A stretch of 64,000 nt of DNA, taken from assembly GCA_020746875.1 (NCBI GenBank), contig JAGTJL010000007.1, forward strand, positions 868,001 to 932,000. Direction: 5' to 3'. The position numbers and the translations under genes were made by a program. The notes under the pieces were generated by a model. That model was given only the letters and a program-made list of their open reading frames with translations. It did no database searches and had not been told where the DNA came from. Positions within the stretch are counted from its first letter, which is position 1; each line of letters starts with the position of its first letter. Below, piece after piece: positions 21,631 to 33,500 of this stretch. The stretch is from Rhexocercosporidium sp. MPI-PUGE-AT-0058 (Eukaryota > Ascomycota > Leotiomycetes > Helotiales).

Positions 21631-23472
21631 ATGATGGGCTCGAAGTCATTGGCTAGACTTCTGCTGGCCATCCTATCAGTTCAGCCAGTGACTCCTTTCA
21701 ACGCCCCATCAGACGTCCCAACATGGTGTGGGAAGCCCTATATGAGCAGGTGAGCCAGCTGGACATTAGTCACATGACATGCGCTTATGATTGATACAGT
21801 AACAATGCTCTGGATCCAGGAGGACAGTTTGAGTTTCCAGCTTTGAAGAACATTTCATTACTGTACCTTAAGATCCAACCTCGACACTCTATATTCTTGG
21901 AGAGTGACGAATCTGGATCCTTCATTGTCGACGCTTCCATCTCTCAAACCTTCGGACAAGCCTACAAGAACATCACCTATAATCCGTCCAGCACTCCATC
22001 TGATCCTTTTACGACGCTAGACTTTGAGATATTCAATGAAGATTCTGGTGCTCTATTGGTGTCTAGCTCAATCCCTGTCAATTCGACAGGCAATATCATT
22101 GGGTTCTCATTCTCCTCTCTCAAGCCTCGCTTACAGCCGTGGCGCATCTCGATTTACGGCAGCTCACCTGGCGGTTTGCAAACATACTCTGCATCTACAG
22201 AGATATACGTATTGCCGCCACGCTCCTATGGAAGCGCTGTAAGAATTGACAATCTTTTCGGAGGACTCTATGTCCAAAATGCCGCGAACAACTGGGAGGG
22301 CTGGTATGGGATTTTCCCCAACGGCGGTTATGCGGACGGTGGTCATGTAACGCCTTCGAATATCAGCTTCGCCAACCTCAACACTTACGCTGCGCAAGGT
22401 TTTAATACAATCAATATTGTACCCGATGGAGGGCTTCCAGATCAGTCGTACCCTGTTGCTGAACTCAAGCAATACTGGGACCGGATGGACGAATTGAATC
22501 TCTTCAACGTGTACGATATGCGATTTGCTTTCCAAAATTCAACACGAATTAATGAGCAGGTGGAGTTGTGGAAGAATCGTACAACGCTACTGATGTGGTA
22601 TAGTGGTAAGCTTGATCTTGTCAAGTTCAGATACAATTTATTCTGACTTGCTTGTAGCGGATGAGCCTGACGGCTGGTCATATGCACTGAACTCCACCAA
22701 ACTGGCCTACGACCAGTTGCGCGAACTGGACCCGTATCATCCCGTATCTCTAGTCCTGAACTGCCAGAACTTTTACTATGCCGAGTACAGTTCCGGCGCC
22801 GACATCGTCTTCGAGGATGCTTATCCAGTAGCAATCAATGCCACATGGTCAATCCCATGGAACACGCCATGTAACCTGACATACGGAGATTGCGGGTGCG
22901 ATAATTGCATCGGCGAGCTAACAGATGTATCTACCCGACTTGACGACATCCAAAGTTATCAGGAAAATATACGAGGAAGAGTGGCCAAGCCGACGTGGGC
23001 AGTGATTCAAGCTTTCGGGGAGCAAGATTATTGGAAGAGCATCCCAAGTGTGGCGGAAGTGGAGAACATGATGATGTTGGCCATCAACCACAACGCCAAA
23101 GGGCTCACCTACTGGATCTATCCAAGTACATCAGAGGTTAATGTTGGTAGTGGGGAGCTTGGGAAAAATTTCCAGAGTCAGACTGGCATGGGATTCTTGT
23201 TTGGAACGAATGCGATTAAGGGTTTGCCAGTTGTGGGCGAACCGTTAGTTGATGCAAGTGCTTGGATTGTGGACGGTAAAATGATGGTTGGTATTGCTTC
23301 TGGGGAATACGCTGACTTTACTTCGACGGTTACTATTATGCTGCCGGCGAGCGCAGCTTCTGTTGATGAGGTGTTGTATGGCGATTCGGGATGGACTGTA
23401 AGCGGCAGGATGCTGTCTAAGACAGGTATGAAGGCACTCGAAGTTGGTGTCGTTGTCCTAAAACTCACTTGA
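21631..23472 (+). CDS. Secreted glycoside-hydrolase-like protein
   Basis: Three exons: 21631-21749, 21800-22605 and 22658-23472, 579 residues. It starts with a signal peptide (LARLLLAILSVQPVTPF). An N-terminal beta-rich domain (about residues 40-170) is followed by a TIM-barrel-like part beginning with DNLFGGLYVQ. The intron at 22606-22657 is placed so that WYSADEPDGW reads through; this acidic DEPD motif at the end of a barrel strand is a candidate catalytic site and is conserved in a group of fungal proteins labelled glycoside hydrolase, subgroup catalytic core. CGCDNC is a tight cysteine cluster. The C-terminal 90 residues look like a beta-sandwich. The substrate is unknown. It lies divergent from a sugar transporter, which fits a role in sugar release. 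Confidence 0.8.
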
Positions 23473-23570
23473 AATTTAATTGTCAAAGAATTGGACCGAC
23501 TTCAGCATGTGTACTGCAGGAAATTCAATGTCACTTCTCAGCTTGCCTCGCAAGCTCAGGCCAAATGCCC

Positions 23571-24985
23571 TTATACGCTCCGTTGATAGTCTTCTCTCCC
23601 CTTTCGCGTGTTCAACCTCAGTTGAAACCTCTCAGGCCGGACATTGAACACCGTTGTGTTTCGATATCCATCATAATCCCAGTCATCAACACCTCGCACG
23701 TCACAACTCCATGCAATCCTCGCCACCAAAATATTCAAACTCCTTTCCGCAATATTCTGCCCTGGACAGATTTTCCTACCAAAATCAAAAGCACTGTAAT
23801 GCTGTAGGTTGGGATAGATGTCTAGAGGCTCTCCAAATGTTGGCCATTTTGAGTCCAACCATCGCTCTGGTATAAAGTCTTCTGGATCGGTGGGTGGCCG
23901 ATTGGTTGACATGGACGTTCGACCCAGCCTTGAGGAAGTATTTCTTACCATCAATTTCATACACATCATCCTTGAGCAATTGATGGGGCACTACGCCTGT
24001 GGTAATATGCCCTCCACCTCAGCGTCTCCTTCACAGCAGCCCTAGCTCTAGGCAATCTCTCGATGTTCTCGAAACTCGGCAAACGATCTTCAGCAACAGC
24101 ACTATCGACTTCCTCTTACACCTTTCGCATGGCATCAGGATGCAAAACCATAGCGAGCAGAAAACTCATCATTGCAGCAGCTGTCGTCCCAGACACAGCT
24201 TCGAACAATGTGCCTACCAGGTAAGCGCCCTCATCATTACTCAACCCCGATTTCTCCTGACCGACCAAAAGGTTCATCGTGGAATTTGACCGCCATCTTT
24301 CGACTTCCGAACATGATTCTGTAATCCACGGTACAGATCCACCTCAGCGTGCAACTTTTTCGCGTTTTTCTTGAACGGTGATAGAAATTCTGAGGTGTTC
24401 ATCAGGCTTGGGGGTGTATCGACAAGATACGCGCCTGGTGACGCAACCCGCGCCATTGTGTGCACTACCCTTGGGATTCGCTTCAGGACATCTTCCTCGA
24501 CTGTAACAATCATCTTGCTAAACGCGAGTCACATCATCAGACCCCCGGCATACCGTTCAAACACCCTCTCATACTCCTGAGGTTGATCAATCAAATCCTT
24601 CAGCACAGGTAGACTCTCCTGTTCCTACATCCGTGGGTAGGAAGTAGCTGCTAACGACGACGACGACATGGTCAGAGTATGCATCAACTTTCTTCCTCTG
24701 CGCCAGAGATCATTGTACGGAAGAAATAAGAGTCGAAGATTATCTGAGAGGAGGACTGCGGCCATGGGTTGCTACTCGCGTGAGGAGTACAGAGATCCCC
24801 GTTCGCGGAGGAGGTCATTGGTAATTCCTTAGGTAAAAATGATTTTACGTGACTTTCCGGCTATGGACTATTAACTGGTAGAGAGGCCCGTGCTCCTTAG
24901 ACCAGGTAAAGAATTGGATCCAGGAGTGGAAAGGAGGGATGTCTAGAAGGGAGTCAAGGAGCGAGAGTCCTGGTTCCGTCAGTAT
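23571..24985 (-). pseudogene. Cytochrome P450 pseudogene with RIP-type stops
   Basis: The minus strand shows a whole P450 in pieces. In order: the proline-rich start (DIPPFHSWIQFFTWSKEHGP), NDLLRERGSLYSSR, NLRLLFLPYNDLWRRGRKLM, PQEYERVFERYAGGLMM, SPGAYLVDT, the I-helix (LFEAVSGTTAAAMMSFL), KETLRWR, the PERW region (DPEDFIPERWL) and the heme loop FDFGRKICPGQNIAERSL with its Cys ligand. It resembles OrdA-like P450s (O-methylsterigmatocystin oxidoreductase type). Nonsense codons lie at 24772-24774, 24625-24627, 24529-24531 and 24116-24118; each is explained by CAG, CAG, CGA or CAA losing a C to T. Frame changes add further damage. The membrane anchor end is missing or unreadable. Non-functional. 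Confidence 0.88.
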
Positions 24986-26597
24986 ATAGAACAGCATTAT
25001 GCATATTGTTGTTTTCAACGAATACTAATAGTCATTCGCATCAAGAAATCGAATTTGAAGCAAGATGAGAAATGTAAGTCTATCTTAGCAGGAAAATAAA
25101 TGAGATGACAGATAACATTTTGAGATGATTTGCAACAGTTTTGATCGATTCTTCGAATTTCGAGTGTTCATGTTCAAGATAGGGAAAGTGAAACGATACC
25201 ATCAAAGGTTGAGCATTGGATGCGGGGGCGGGGGCGGGGTATCACTAATTAGCTCCGACACACCTAGCCATCTAGCTCTATTTTCGATCAACCTTGAACA
25301 AATCGAACAGAAATTACAGTAACACTGAGTAGAAGGTTGCTTACATCCGATTAGGTGGTGAGATTATACGATGAACCTTCTGTACACCAATAAAGATCAA
25401 TCTCCTAAATATCTACTAAGAGATACCACTAAGCCATTCGCTAACGGGTTTGTTGTGTCTTCAAAAGCAGTCGTCAAATTAAGCGAGGGGTTTCGGAGAA
25501 GAACAGAAGCTTCTCGCGCCCCGCGTCAATGCTTCGAATAGTTATATGGAAACATGATTTTTATTTTAAAGGCATCCTTTGAAGGACACGCTGGCAACTA
25601 TTTCACCCTGAAGCATTCGACTTCCCCATTTTCATCACAATTCCATATTAGCTCCTTCATAACGCGGACGTCCTGAAACAAAATACTACATCTTGTTCAT
25701 TTTTATTCTGGGAGCTTGCTAGTCCGCTTCATTCCTTCTGGTAGTCGTTTGAGGTCTTGTTAGTTGTGTCCAGCGCATTACTTCCTTTACCTTCTCAGAC
25801 TCTGCGGCTTTCTCCTCGCACTTCTCTGCCTCGATGCTGGTAGCTGGTGCCACTGCTTGTTTATTACCCGGGCTGGGTTCTAACGATCTGTTGTCCTGCA
25901 CATCCGTGCCCTCTTGTTGGCTGCCCTTGAATTTTATTCTTTCTATGAATGCAGGGATCATATTTCGTTCCTCAGGTTCATTGAATGAGGGACTTTGGCT
26001 AAAAGTTCGAGTGAAGATCGAAAGATAGAAAGTGGGTTGGGAAAGAACGAGTTCGGAGGAGAATTTTACTTCTTAGTTATAGTCGACATCTCTGATTTCG
26101 ATTACTCAACGGATGGTGAAGTCCCTCGGTCTCTTTCCGGTGCAGTCATTCTTGTGGGTAAGCATGATTCCAAGGAGACGAGATCGGCTATTCAAATAAT
26201 TCCCAACAACCCAAGGATCTGAATCCTTCATGACCAACCCAACAGCTGACCACATGGCAATCCACGGAGCCATCCGATCGACATCATGCAGCTTACATCC
26301 ACGATCGGTATCTTCGGCCCATAAACAATGGTGTGGTAGCACAGCTGATGGCAATTCAAGGGTCACGGCCCGAGAGACGACATTCACAACATTTTTTTTG
26401 TTATTCTCGCTACAGAGCTTGGTATTCACTATTCACATACAACCCAAGTTACCTCTCAAAAAGAGGTTCAATCACAAGACTAAATGGCTTCCTCCCGAAC
26501 GTGGTGACTCTCGACCTACGACTTCCAACCTAGAAAATAAGCGGTCCATGCCCCCCAGCTGCACCCTTCCAACTTCTCAAGCTCAACTCGAGACGGA
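24986..26597. other. Gene-poor stretch with unassigned open frames
   Basis: Minus-strand open frames at 25719-25961 (acidic, Glu/Lys-rich, about 80 codons) and 26106-26429 (containing RMAPWIAMWSAVGLVMKDSD) could be exons of one unrecognised or decayed gene, but I found no clean splice pair. A GC-box-like run GCGGGGGCGGGGGCGGGG lies near 25220-25238. Nothing else is seen. Confidence 0.35.
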
Positions 26598-27348
26598 CTA
26601 ACACGCCTGCCACTTCACACCAACCTGGAAAGCAATCTTGCCATCAATAGAATCATCAGTGATAACACCGCTTGCGGAGGCTACAGTTGATGTCAGGCGA
26701 ACTTGAGAGTTGATATTCAGGGCAGTAGTGGCACCGCACGGCGACCAGATAGTGGAAGTGAGTGGCATGGCATCGGTGATAGCGTAGTCACCTGATCTTG
26801 GGCCCTTGAAGTCAGTGCCAGAGGAGATTTGGTTGGATTCTATGAAATTGTTAGAAATTGGGTTTCTTGACTTCACGGCGGGCTTTTATTTTGGGCGAGC
26901 TTACGGCCAGAGAAGTAGTAGGTAGCTTGTTGACGACCTGTGACTCCCTTGTCAACATCCACGTATCCGCGGTACATGGTGCTGAGAATGCTGTATTGGA
27001 AACCACCGGGATACTGAAGCTCGATGTTCAACTGGCAATTCTTGCGGTTCTCGGTGACAGAAACTCCGGGACCGATCGATGCGACGAATCTATCGAAAAT
27101 GAGGGTGAAGCTGGGGGCGGTTAATTTTGTGTGGACTTGTGATTGGGAAGTTTTGCCACTAACGTTTGTCTGTCGGGCGAGATGAAAGATCCAACTGTGC
27201 CTTGGGGGCATCCACTTCCTCCGTAGACCAAGTTCTTGATAGTGACTTGGTCTGGTGGGGGAACAGAACCAGTGTTGACATCTGTTGACTGCAGAGGCGA
27301 AGCAATTGCCGTAGCAGCAAGCACTAGGGTGAGAAGTGAGTTGAGCAT
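26598..27348 (-). CDS. Secreted DUF4360 protein
   Basis: Three exons: 27164-27348, 26905-27110 and 26598-26839, 210 residues. A signal peptide (MLNSLLTLVLAATAIASP) is followed by the family opening VTIKNLVYGGSGCPQGTVGS, then FTLIFDRFVASIGPGVSV, NCQLNIELQYPGGFQYSI and TGRQQATYYFSG. This pattern is that of DUF4360, common in secreted proteins of filamentous ascomycetes. Cysteines in SGCP, NCQL, PCGA and the final QAC could form two disulphides. Function is unknown; the usual suggestions are wall-associated or host-facing roles. Both introns are needed to keep the motif order. Confidence 0.88.
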
Positions 27349-28503
27349 GTTTTGCTTATTGAATGATCAAGTCTTAAAACTATAAGTTCTTGGTTGGTCT
27401 GATTTTTTGGACTTGGGAGATTGAGATTGAGGGTTCCTTGTCGTTAACTATATACTTTCTCGGTATTAAGCATGTGGTGATAGATAGGAAAGTTGATGAG
27501 CTGTTGATGGCGTGGAAATGAGATGAAATTCTTGCCCCGCAGCAATATAGGCACCTTGGCCAAGTACCGTCTCAATCCCAGCCTAAAGCATAATACGAGG
27601 CTAGTAGCTAAGTTCTAGCAGGGAAGCTCATGTTGCGTTGTCGATTCTGTTCCTGACTCCGAGACAGAAAACATTCAGGGTCACCAGATCCGGTCGTCCA
27701 CCCTGGAAAAGCTTGTTTTTAACCACGGAGCGAGAAAACGTGGCGTTGGACTTGGGTTGGGATTTGTGGCTCGATATCCTCCGCCTGCGAGGTATTAATA
27801 GACTTGGTCTCATGAGACATGCCAGTGTTCATATGAGAAGGTTGACAGATGGAGGACAGGTGTCGTGGAGAAATCACAAAATTTGAAATCTAGACCGTCC
27901 ACGCTTGAGATAAATCCCCCGCCTCCTCGCCCGGGACGCGGCTCAGCACTGCTGAGGATCGTGGCGATCTCCCTCGTAGCAGAGATTCAAGATTAAGGTT
28001 ATCTTGAAAGTCTGAAAATAGAAACGATCCATCAAACGACGTTGTCCGAATATCAATGGAAACCGGACTTTGGAGTAAACAACTTGCACACTACCATTCG
28101 GCTAACCATTCGGACCCAGGGAAACTTGGCCATATATATGGATAATTGAACCCATCATCGCCTGCATGGCGATTAATATACGTGGTCGTAAAAATAGGTT
28201 TTTCTCGTCTATCTAGATTAACAGATTGAGGCTGAAAGCGGCGGTAAAAATACCCCAATCAAGAACCCCACCACAGTACATCACAATTCCGGAGACTTCC
28301 AAACGACCCAATCTCGTTGCCGACCGCAGAATCAACGCATGGGGAAACGGCGGAAGCGAGGTACATTTACCAGCCGTTGCATGGGTTACGGCGAATCTTC
28401 TGGTACCAGATCTCGCTGTTGGGACAAAATTATTTTTAGGAACATGCCCGATGCAATCCAGGGGTGCAATTGGAACGATCGAGGCCACCAGAAAGGCTAG
28501 ACC
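27349..28503. other. Intergenic
   Basis: The 5' side of the DUF4360 gene (AT-rich near 27360-27480) and the 3' side of the next gene. Open frames on both strands lack family features. Confidence 0.35.
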
Positions 28504-29908
28504 TTATTCACTGCTATTCCAGAGACTCAAAAGGTCGGACGGAAGCACACTTCTGCCCTCGCCAAGCTGCTCCGTGATACACAAAGGACCTTCTCCATCC
28601 CAGCTGACTTCGAATCGGTGAGTATGTGTGTCCTTGACCGTATCGACGATTCGCTTAGTGAGAGCGTGGAAACGAGCCAAGAGGGATGAATTTGCCTTTT
28701 GCCACTTGAGGACATCTTCCTTCACAGAAGCAACTGCAGGTTTGTCGAATTGTCCGAATTCGTGATAGGCGATGAGGAAGTTGGGGGTCTGATTCGCCCA
28801 GAGGCGTGGAAGTATTTCGTCCATATTATAGGGTTTGTAGCTAGCGCGTGTTTTGATGTCGAAAATTCGACCCTGGGGTACCATGTTGCCAGCCATTTTG
28901 ATTTTCAATTTTCCGGCATGCGATGGCTCCTGGGTACCAACGGCGATTCCACCAAGACTGTCTTCAAGCGAAGGGTCGTCATTGGCTGCTCCAGTACTCG
29001 ACGCTACTTGGCGGGTGGTTGGCTTCAAATATCCATCTGTTTCCGTTCGAATGAGAACCTGTAGACCGCCGAACTCGTATTGGATGACTCGCTGGTGAGA
29101 ACATGAGTTCCGAACCTCCCTATCCCATGTCGTGTATGCTTCCGGGAAGGTGTGACCGTAGCCCCGGAGATCCGTAATGATCTCTGTAGGGGAATTTTCT
29201 CGTCGGATGAAGAATACTGTGTCGCCCACTACATTGACATCGAACCGAAAAGCTCTGGGTTGAGCCCCAGCGCATCTCAAAAGATTGCCGATGGTGCTGC
29301 CACATGCCACAATATCCACAGCCTCAAGCTCGAAGTCTGGCTGCATAGCAAGTACAGACCGGATAGTTGGCTCCATCGGGTATGAGGGGTACCGAGCAGC
29401 ATTGATGTCTCGAAAGACATCTTCGCTATCGCTCTTCAGCTTCGCGTCCTGGGCAGGAGGAGTCCATGCTGGCGGAGAGCCTGGGTTATCCACATAGGTT
29501 AGCGAAGTTAACAAGATTGCTATCCATACTGCAGCAGTATCGAAGCATCACATATACTCGTAATGACGAGGAGAGCTGGAAGAAGCGCAACAAACCAGGT
29601 ACGATGATAACGGGCTCTTTGCCATTGACCCAATTGTAGGACGCAATGTAGCGTACGTCTTCAATTTCCGGAGCATCCTGCTCGACGAGGAGGACATTCA
29701 CATCGATAGAATCAACTGCTGGTCCCAGAGGCTGAGGAGGAGGTGCTGGTGGTTGTTCCTGTGAAGTGCGATTTCCGTTTCTTTGTTGCCGCCAACCACG
29801 CGTTTGCCCCACGCCGCTTCCCCCACGGCGGGCTGTGCCACTCGAGGCGGCTTCGCCCCGGCCCCGACCTCTATTCCAACCTCCACGGCTATTTTGCTGT
29901 GACTCCAT
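28504..29908 (-). CDS. RGG-rich fungal protein, family often labelled geranylgeranyl pyrophosphate synthetase
   Basis: Two exons: 29596-29908 and 28504-29480, 429 residues. The N-terminal 50 residues are Arg/Gly-rich (RGRGRGEAASSGTARRGGSG), a common RNA-contact tail, then a proline run. The core begins IASYNWVNGKEPVIIVPGSP, the signature of a fungal family that databases often name geranylgeranyl pyrophosphate synthetase; no DDXXD prenyl-transfer motif is visible, so I do not accept that name. The part FRFDVNVVGD ... VIQYEFGGLQVLIR ... GRIFDIKTRA has an acidic-X-Lys core that loosely resembles nuclease folds, which is only a guess. It is divergent from the giant helicase gene over a 676-bp gap, so both may act in RNA handling. 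Confidence 0.75.
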
Positions 29909-30584
29909 CGAGCTGGCACGATATCACCAAGTCAAAGCAAAGTTGAGTTGGTCTTGGTGGAATGTTTCCTCTTAGATTGCGTTCTGTTGTTCTGCTTTTC
30001 AATTGTGGTGGCGAAGGTCTGACCTTATAGAAGGCCTCCTGCTTCTCACTCATCGAGAATCAGACTCGTCATATTTCTTCTCTCAGCCACCCAACAACTG
30101 TGCTGCAAGGCTCCGTGGCCGAAGAAAGTCGACCGTTTCATAGGCTGCAGCCAGCCAACAGTTGGGAGGGTCATGGCCTTCTATAGGCTGCGATGGCAGA
30201 ATCGTCTGCAATGGAGTCCAAAATGGGACCAAGCAAACGGCCTCTGTGAGGCTCACACCAGCCAGCTCTGCGGGTGAGGCACCATCATCAAAGCAGGCCC
30301 TGTCTGCAGTGGCCCATCTGTCACAAAGCAGTTCTGTTTGGTCTCACCGTGTATGCTCTTGCTGCTTCGACCGCCGATATCCTGGCACAGAAGCTCTTTG
30401 AATGGCGCAGAAGTGACTCGGCCACTAGGCACATAGTTCTTATAATCAACTACCCGCCAGCCTTCCTCTGGTGTTGAAATCAAAAAGCCGCATATCATAT
30501 ATTTGCAGAAATATCTCATCAATCATCCGTTGCATTGCATAGAGTGTTTGCCGAAGCACGCATCTCCACGTCACCAGTCGTCAG
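29909..30584. promoter_or_regulatory. Shared promoter of RGG protein and helicase-AAA gene
   Basis: A 676-bp gap between divergent starts. No coding signal and no defined binding site is recognised. It is moderately GC-rich, in contrast to other intergenic stretches here. Confidence 0.45.
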
Positions 30585-33500
30585 ATGGCAAACCCACGCC
30601 CAGATGACCCAAGAGTCTTGAGGCTCTCCAAATTCCTCGACGATGTTCTATACGGTAGAAGAACTCTCAACTCATCTAGAGAAGGGAAGCTATTTCTCGA
30701 CGCTCTCTGTGTGCAAGTGGATCATGCAAAATACGCCCACAAAATCCTGAACAGCACTTCTGGTCTCGTGGCCCTTCAAGCTTCAATGAGATTCGACACT
30801 TCTCCCACATTTCTTAATGATCATGCCCTGCGGCTTCTCAACTTCCTTCAAGCTCCAGAATTGGTTGCCATCGACTCTGGCTCCGTATTATCGAAACTTC
30901 TGATCAGTATTGTCGAACCGGCATTCTTCTGGGACGCTTACACCAAGGCATTCGCTGAGTCTTTGCTCAGTCCCGATGCCACACTCGCATATGCCTGGTT
31001 GCTTTTGCAGCTTGTCAGACTTCCCGGGAACGGCTCCTCTACTTACATTCAACTCGCTCACTCCTCAATTCTGGATTTAATCTTGAACTCTCTAGACGGA
31101 GATGTTCGCAACCTGGGAGAGAAAATCAAGCACTCTCTTCCATTGTCTGATGCGGATCTTCATATTGATGCAGATGCAAAGCCTGGTGGAAGACACGGCA
31201 ATGATCATGCGGACTACAGGAATATCACAATCATGCCCACAGCTGATGAGCTCCTGTCTAAAGACCGTCCCTTCTTCCGCCCAGCTAATTTCATCGACGA
31301 TCCCGAATTGGCTGCCTCTCGTCGTCTGTTGCACGTTGATAATCAATTCCGTCTACTCCGAGAAGACATGCTTGGAGAAATCAGGGAAGAGATGAAAGTT
31401 ATGACAGGCTCCAAAACCGACCGTCACAAGGGATTGACTGTCGAGGGTCTGAAGCTGCATGGGATTGAAATGGGATCTGAGAAAAAGCGTACAGCTTGGG
31501 GATTGAAATTCAGGCTGGACGGTGGGTTGCCAAATATGAAGAATGTCGACGTGAGCAAGCGAAAATCGTACCTTAGCGACAATAGACATATCCTCCGTCA
31601 GGGAAATATGGCGTGTCTCTTTATCGATGACGAGCCGGCTGCGTTTCCATCCATTCTCCGGAACGAGGACGAGTTAGCCCAGATACCCGCAATTCTCACG
31701 GTCCAGTTCCAAGATGATGACACGCTCTCACATTCCCTGCTACGTATGAAAACCGCCAAGAATATCAAGCTCGTTCAGTTAGATTCCGCAATCTTTGCTT
31801 ACGAGCCATTCCTACGACGTCTTCAAGACATGACTGAGCTACCTCTCGCCGAGGAGCTGTTGCACTGGGAAGACGGAAAGTCACTCGGCGACCCATCCTT
31901 CAAACCATCGAGTATCCTGAAAAAACTTGGAGAACAGCAAGGTCAGGATCTCAAAAACATCTTGGGGACGAAGACAAATGTGGTGCTGGACGACGCCCAA
32001 ATGCGATCTCTCTGCGCATGCTTCTCTCAGTCTGTAAGCATGGTACAAGGTCCTCCAGGTACTGGAAAATCGTTCCTTGGGGCACTTGTCGCGAAGGTAC
32101 TTCATGATTCAACAAAGCAAGTCATACTCGTCGTCTGCTTCACCAACCATGCCCTTGACCAGTTCCTTGAAGATCTCATGAACATCGGAATCCCAGCCGC
32201 CAACATGGTTCGCCTGGGTGGGAAATCCACGGATCGCACGAAACCCCTCATGATTCGGGAGCAAACATCTTCCAAACTCAACGCCGGCCACTGGGCTCAA
32301 ATAGATAGACTCAAGCAGAAGTTACAAGCACACGAGAAAAGACTCCGCGACACTTTTGCTCGTTATAAGTCCACAAACATCTCCATGCATAACCTGATGG
32401 ACTATCTAGAGTTCTTGGGAGGAGAGCTACCTTTCTTCGAGGCATTCACGGTTCCAACCGAAGCAGATGGAATGACTCGAGTTGGAAAGAAAAACAAGGC
32501 TGTAGATCAATTCTATCTTCTCAATCGATGGATACGCAACCAGACAGACTCCGGATCATTTCAACATCTGCAGCCAGAAGGAGCGGATATGGTATGGACT
32601 ATGACACCCGAGATGAGAAATACCTGTATGATGCGCTGGAGAACCGCAATCCTCAGTGACTTGGTCAACGAAATGCGAGAAACCGGTCGTGCTTTCAATG
32701 CCGACCAGTCGGAGTTGGCCCGGGTTTTTGGAGAGAGGGATGCCAACATCATCAAGAGCAAGAGAATCATTGCTTGTACCACAAATGGTGCCGCTACACA
32801 CGCCTCTGCGATTCAGTCCGCATCTCCAGGTATTGGTAAGTTTTATGTTCCTCTCCTCCGCTCGATATCCACTTGTGTCAAGTGGGGCTCGGAGTGACAA
32901 TATCTAATAAGACTTGAGACACATGTGGGATAAGCATTGCCCTCCATGTCGTCTTCACATTCGATTTCTTAGGGAGGTGACCTACGCTGATTCTGAATTT
33001 AGTCCTCGTCGAAGAAGCTGGTGAAATCTTGGAGGCTCATATCTTGACATCTCTCGGTCCCCATACGCAGCAATTAATTCTCATTGGAGATCATCAACAA
33101 CTCCGGCCCAAGTGCTCGTATGAGCTCAGCGTTGAGCAAGGGGACGGATTTGATCTAAACCGTTCTCTTTTCGAAAGGCTTATTCTCAAGGGCTACCCAC
33201 ATATCACACTTACTAAACAGCATCGAATGCGACCGGAGATATCTTCCATGGTCCGTCACTTGACTTACCCAGAGTTGACTGATGCAGAGTCTACACTCAA
33301 GCGTCCAGATCTCCGTGGATTCCAAGACAACGTTGTCTTCATCGATCACCGGAAGCCTGAAGTTGAGCTGAAGAACGCCAAGGAGATGAGAGATGGCAAA
33401 ACATCTTCAAAGCAAAATGTGTTCGAAGCGCAGATGATCTTGAAATGTGTCCGATATCTGGCTCAGCAAGGTTACGGAACCGACAAGGTAGTTGTGCTCA

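Noticed and set aside
25219..25238. G-rich run as a possible functional quadruplex or regulatory GC box
   Set aside because: No gene start near enough to give it a role; a single short run.
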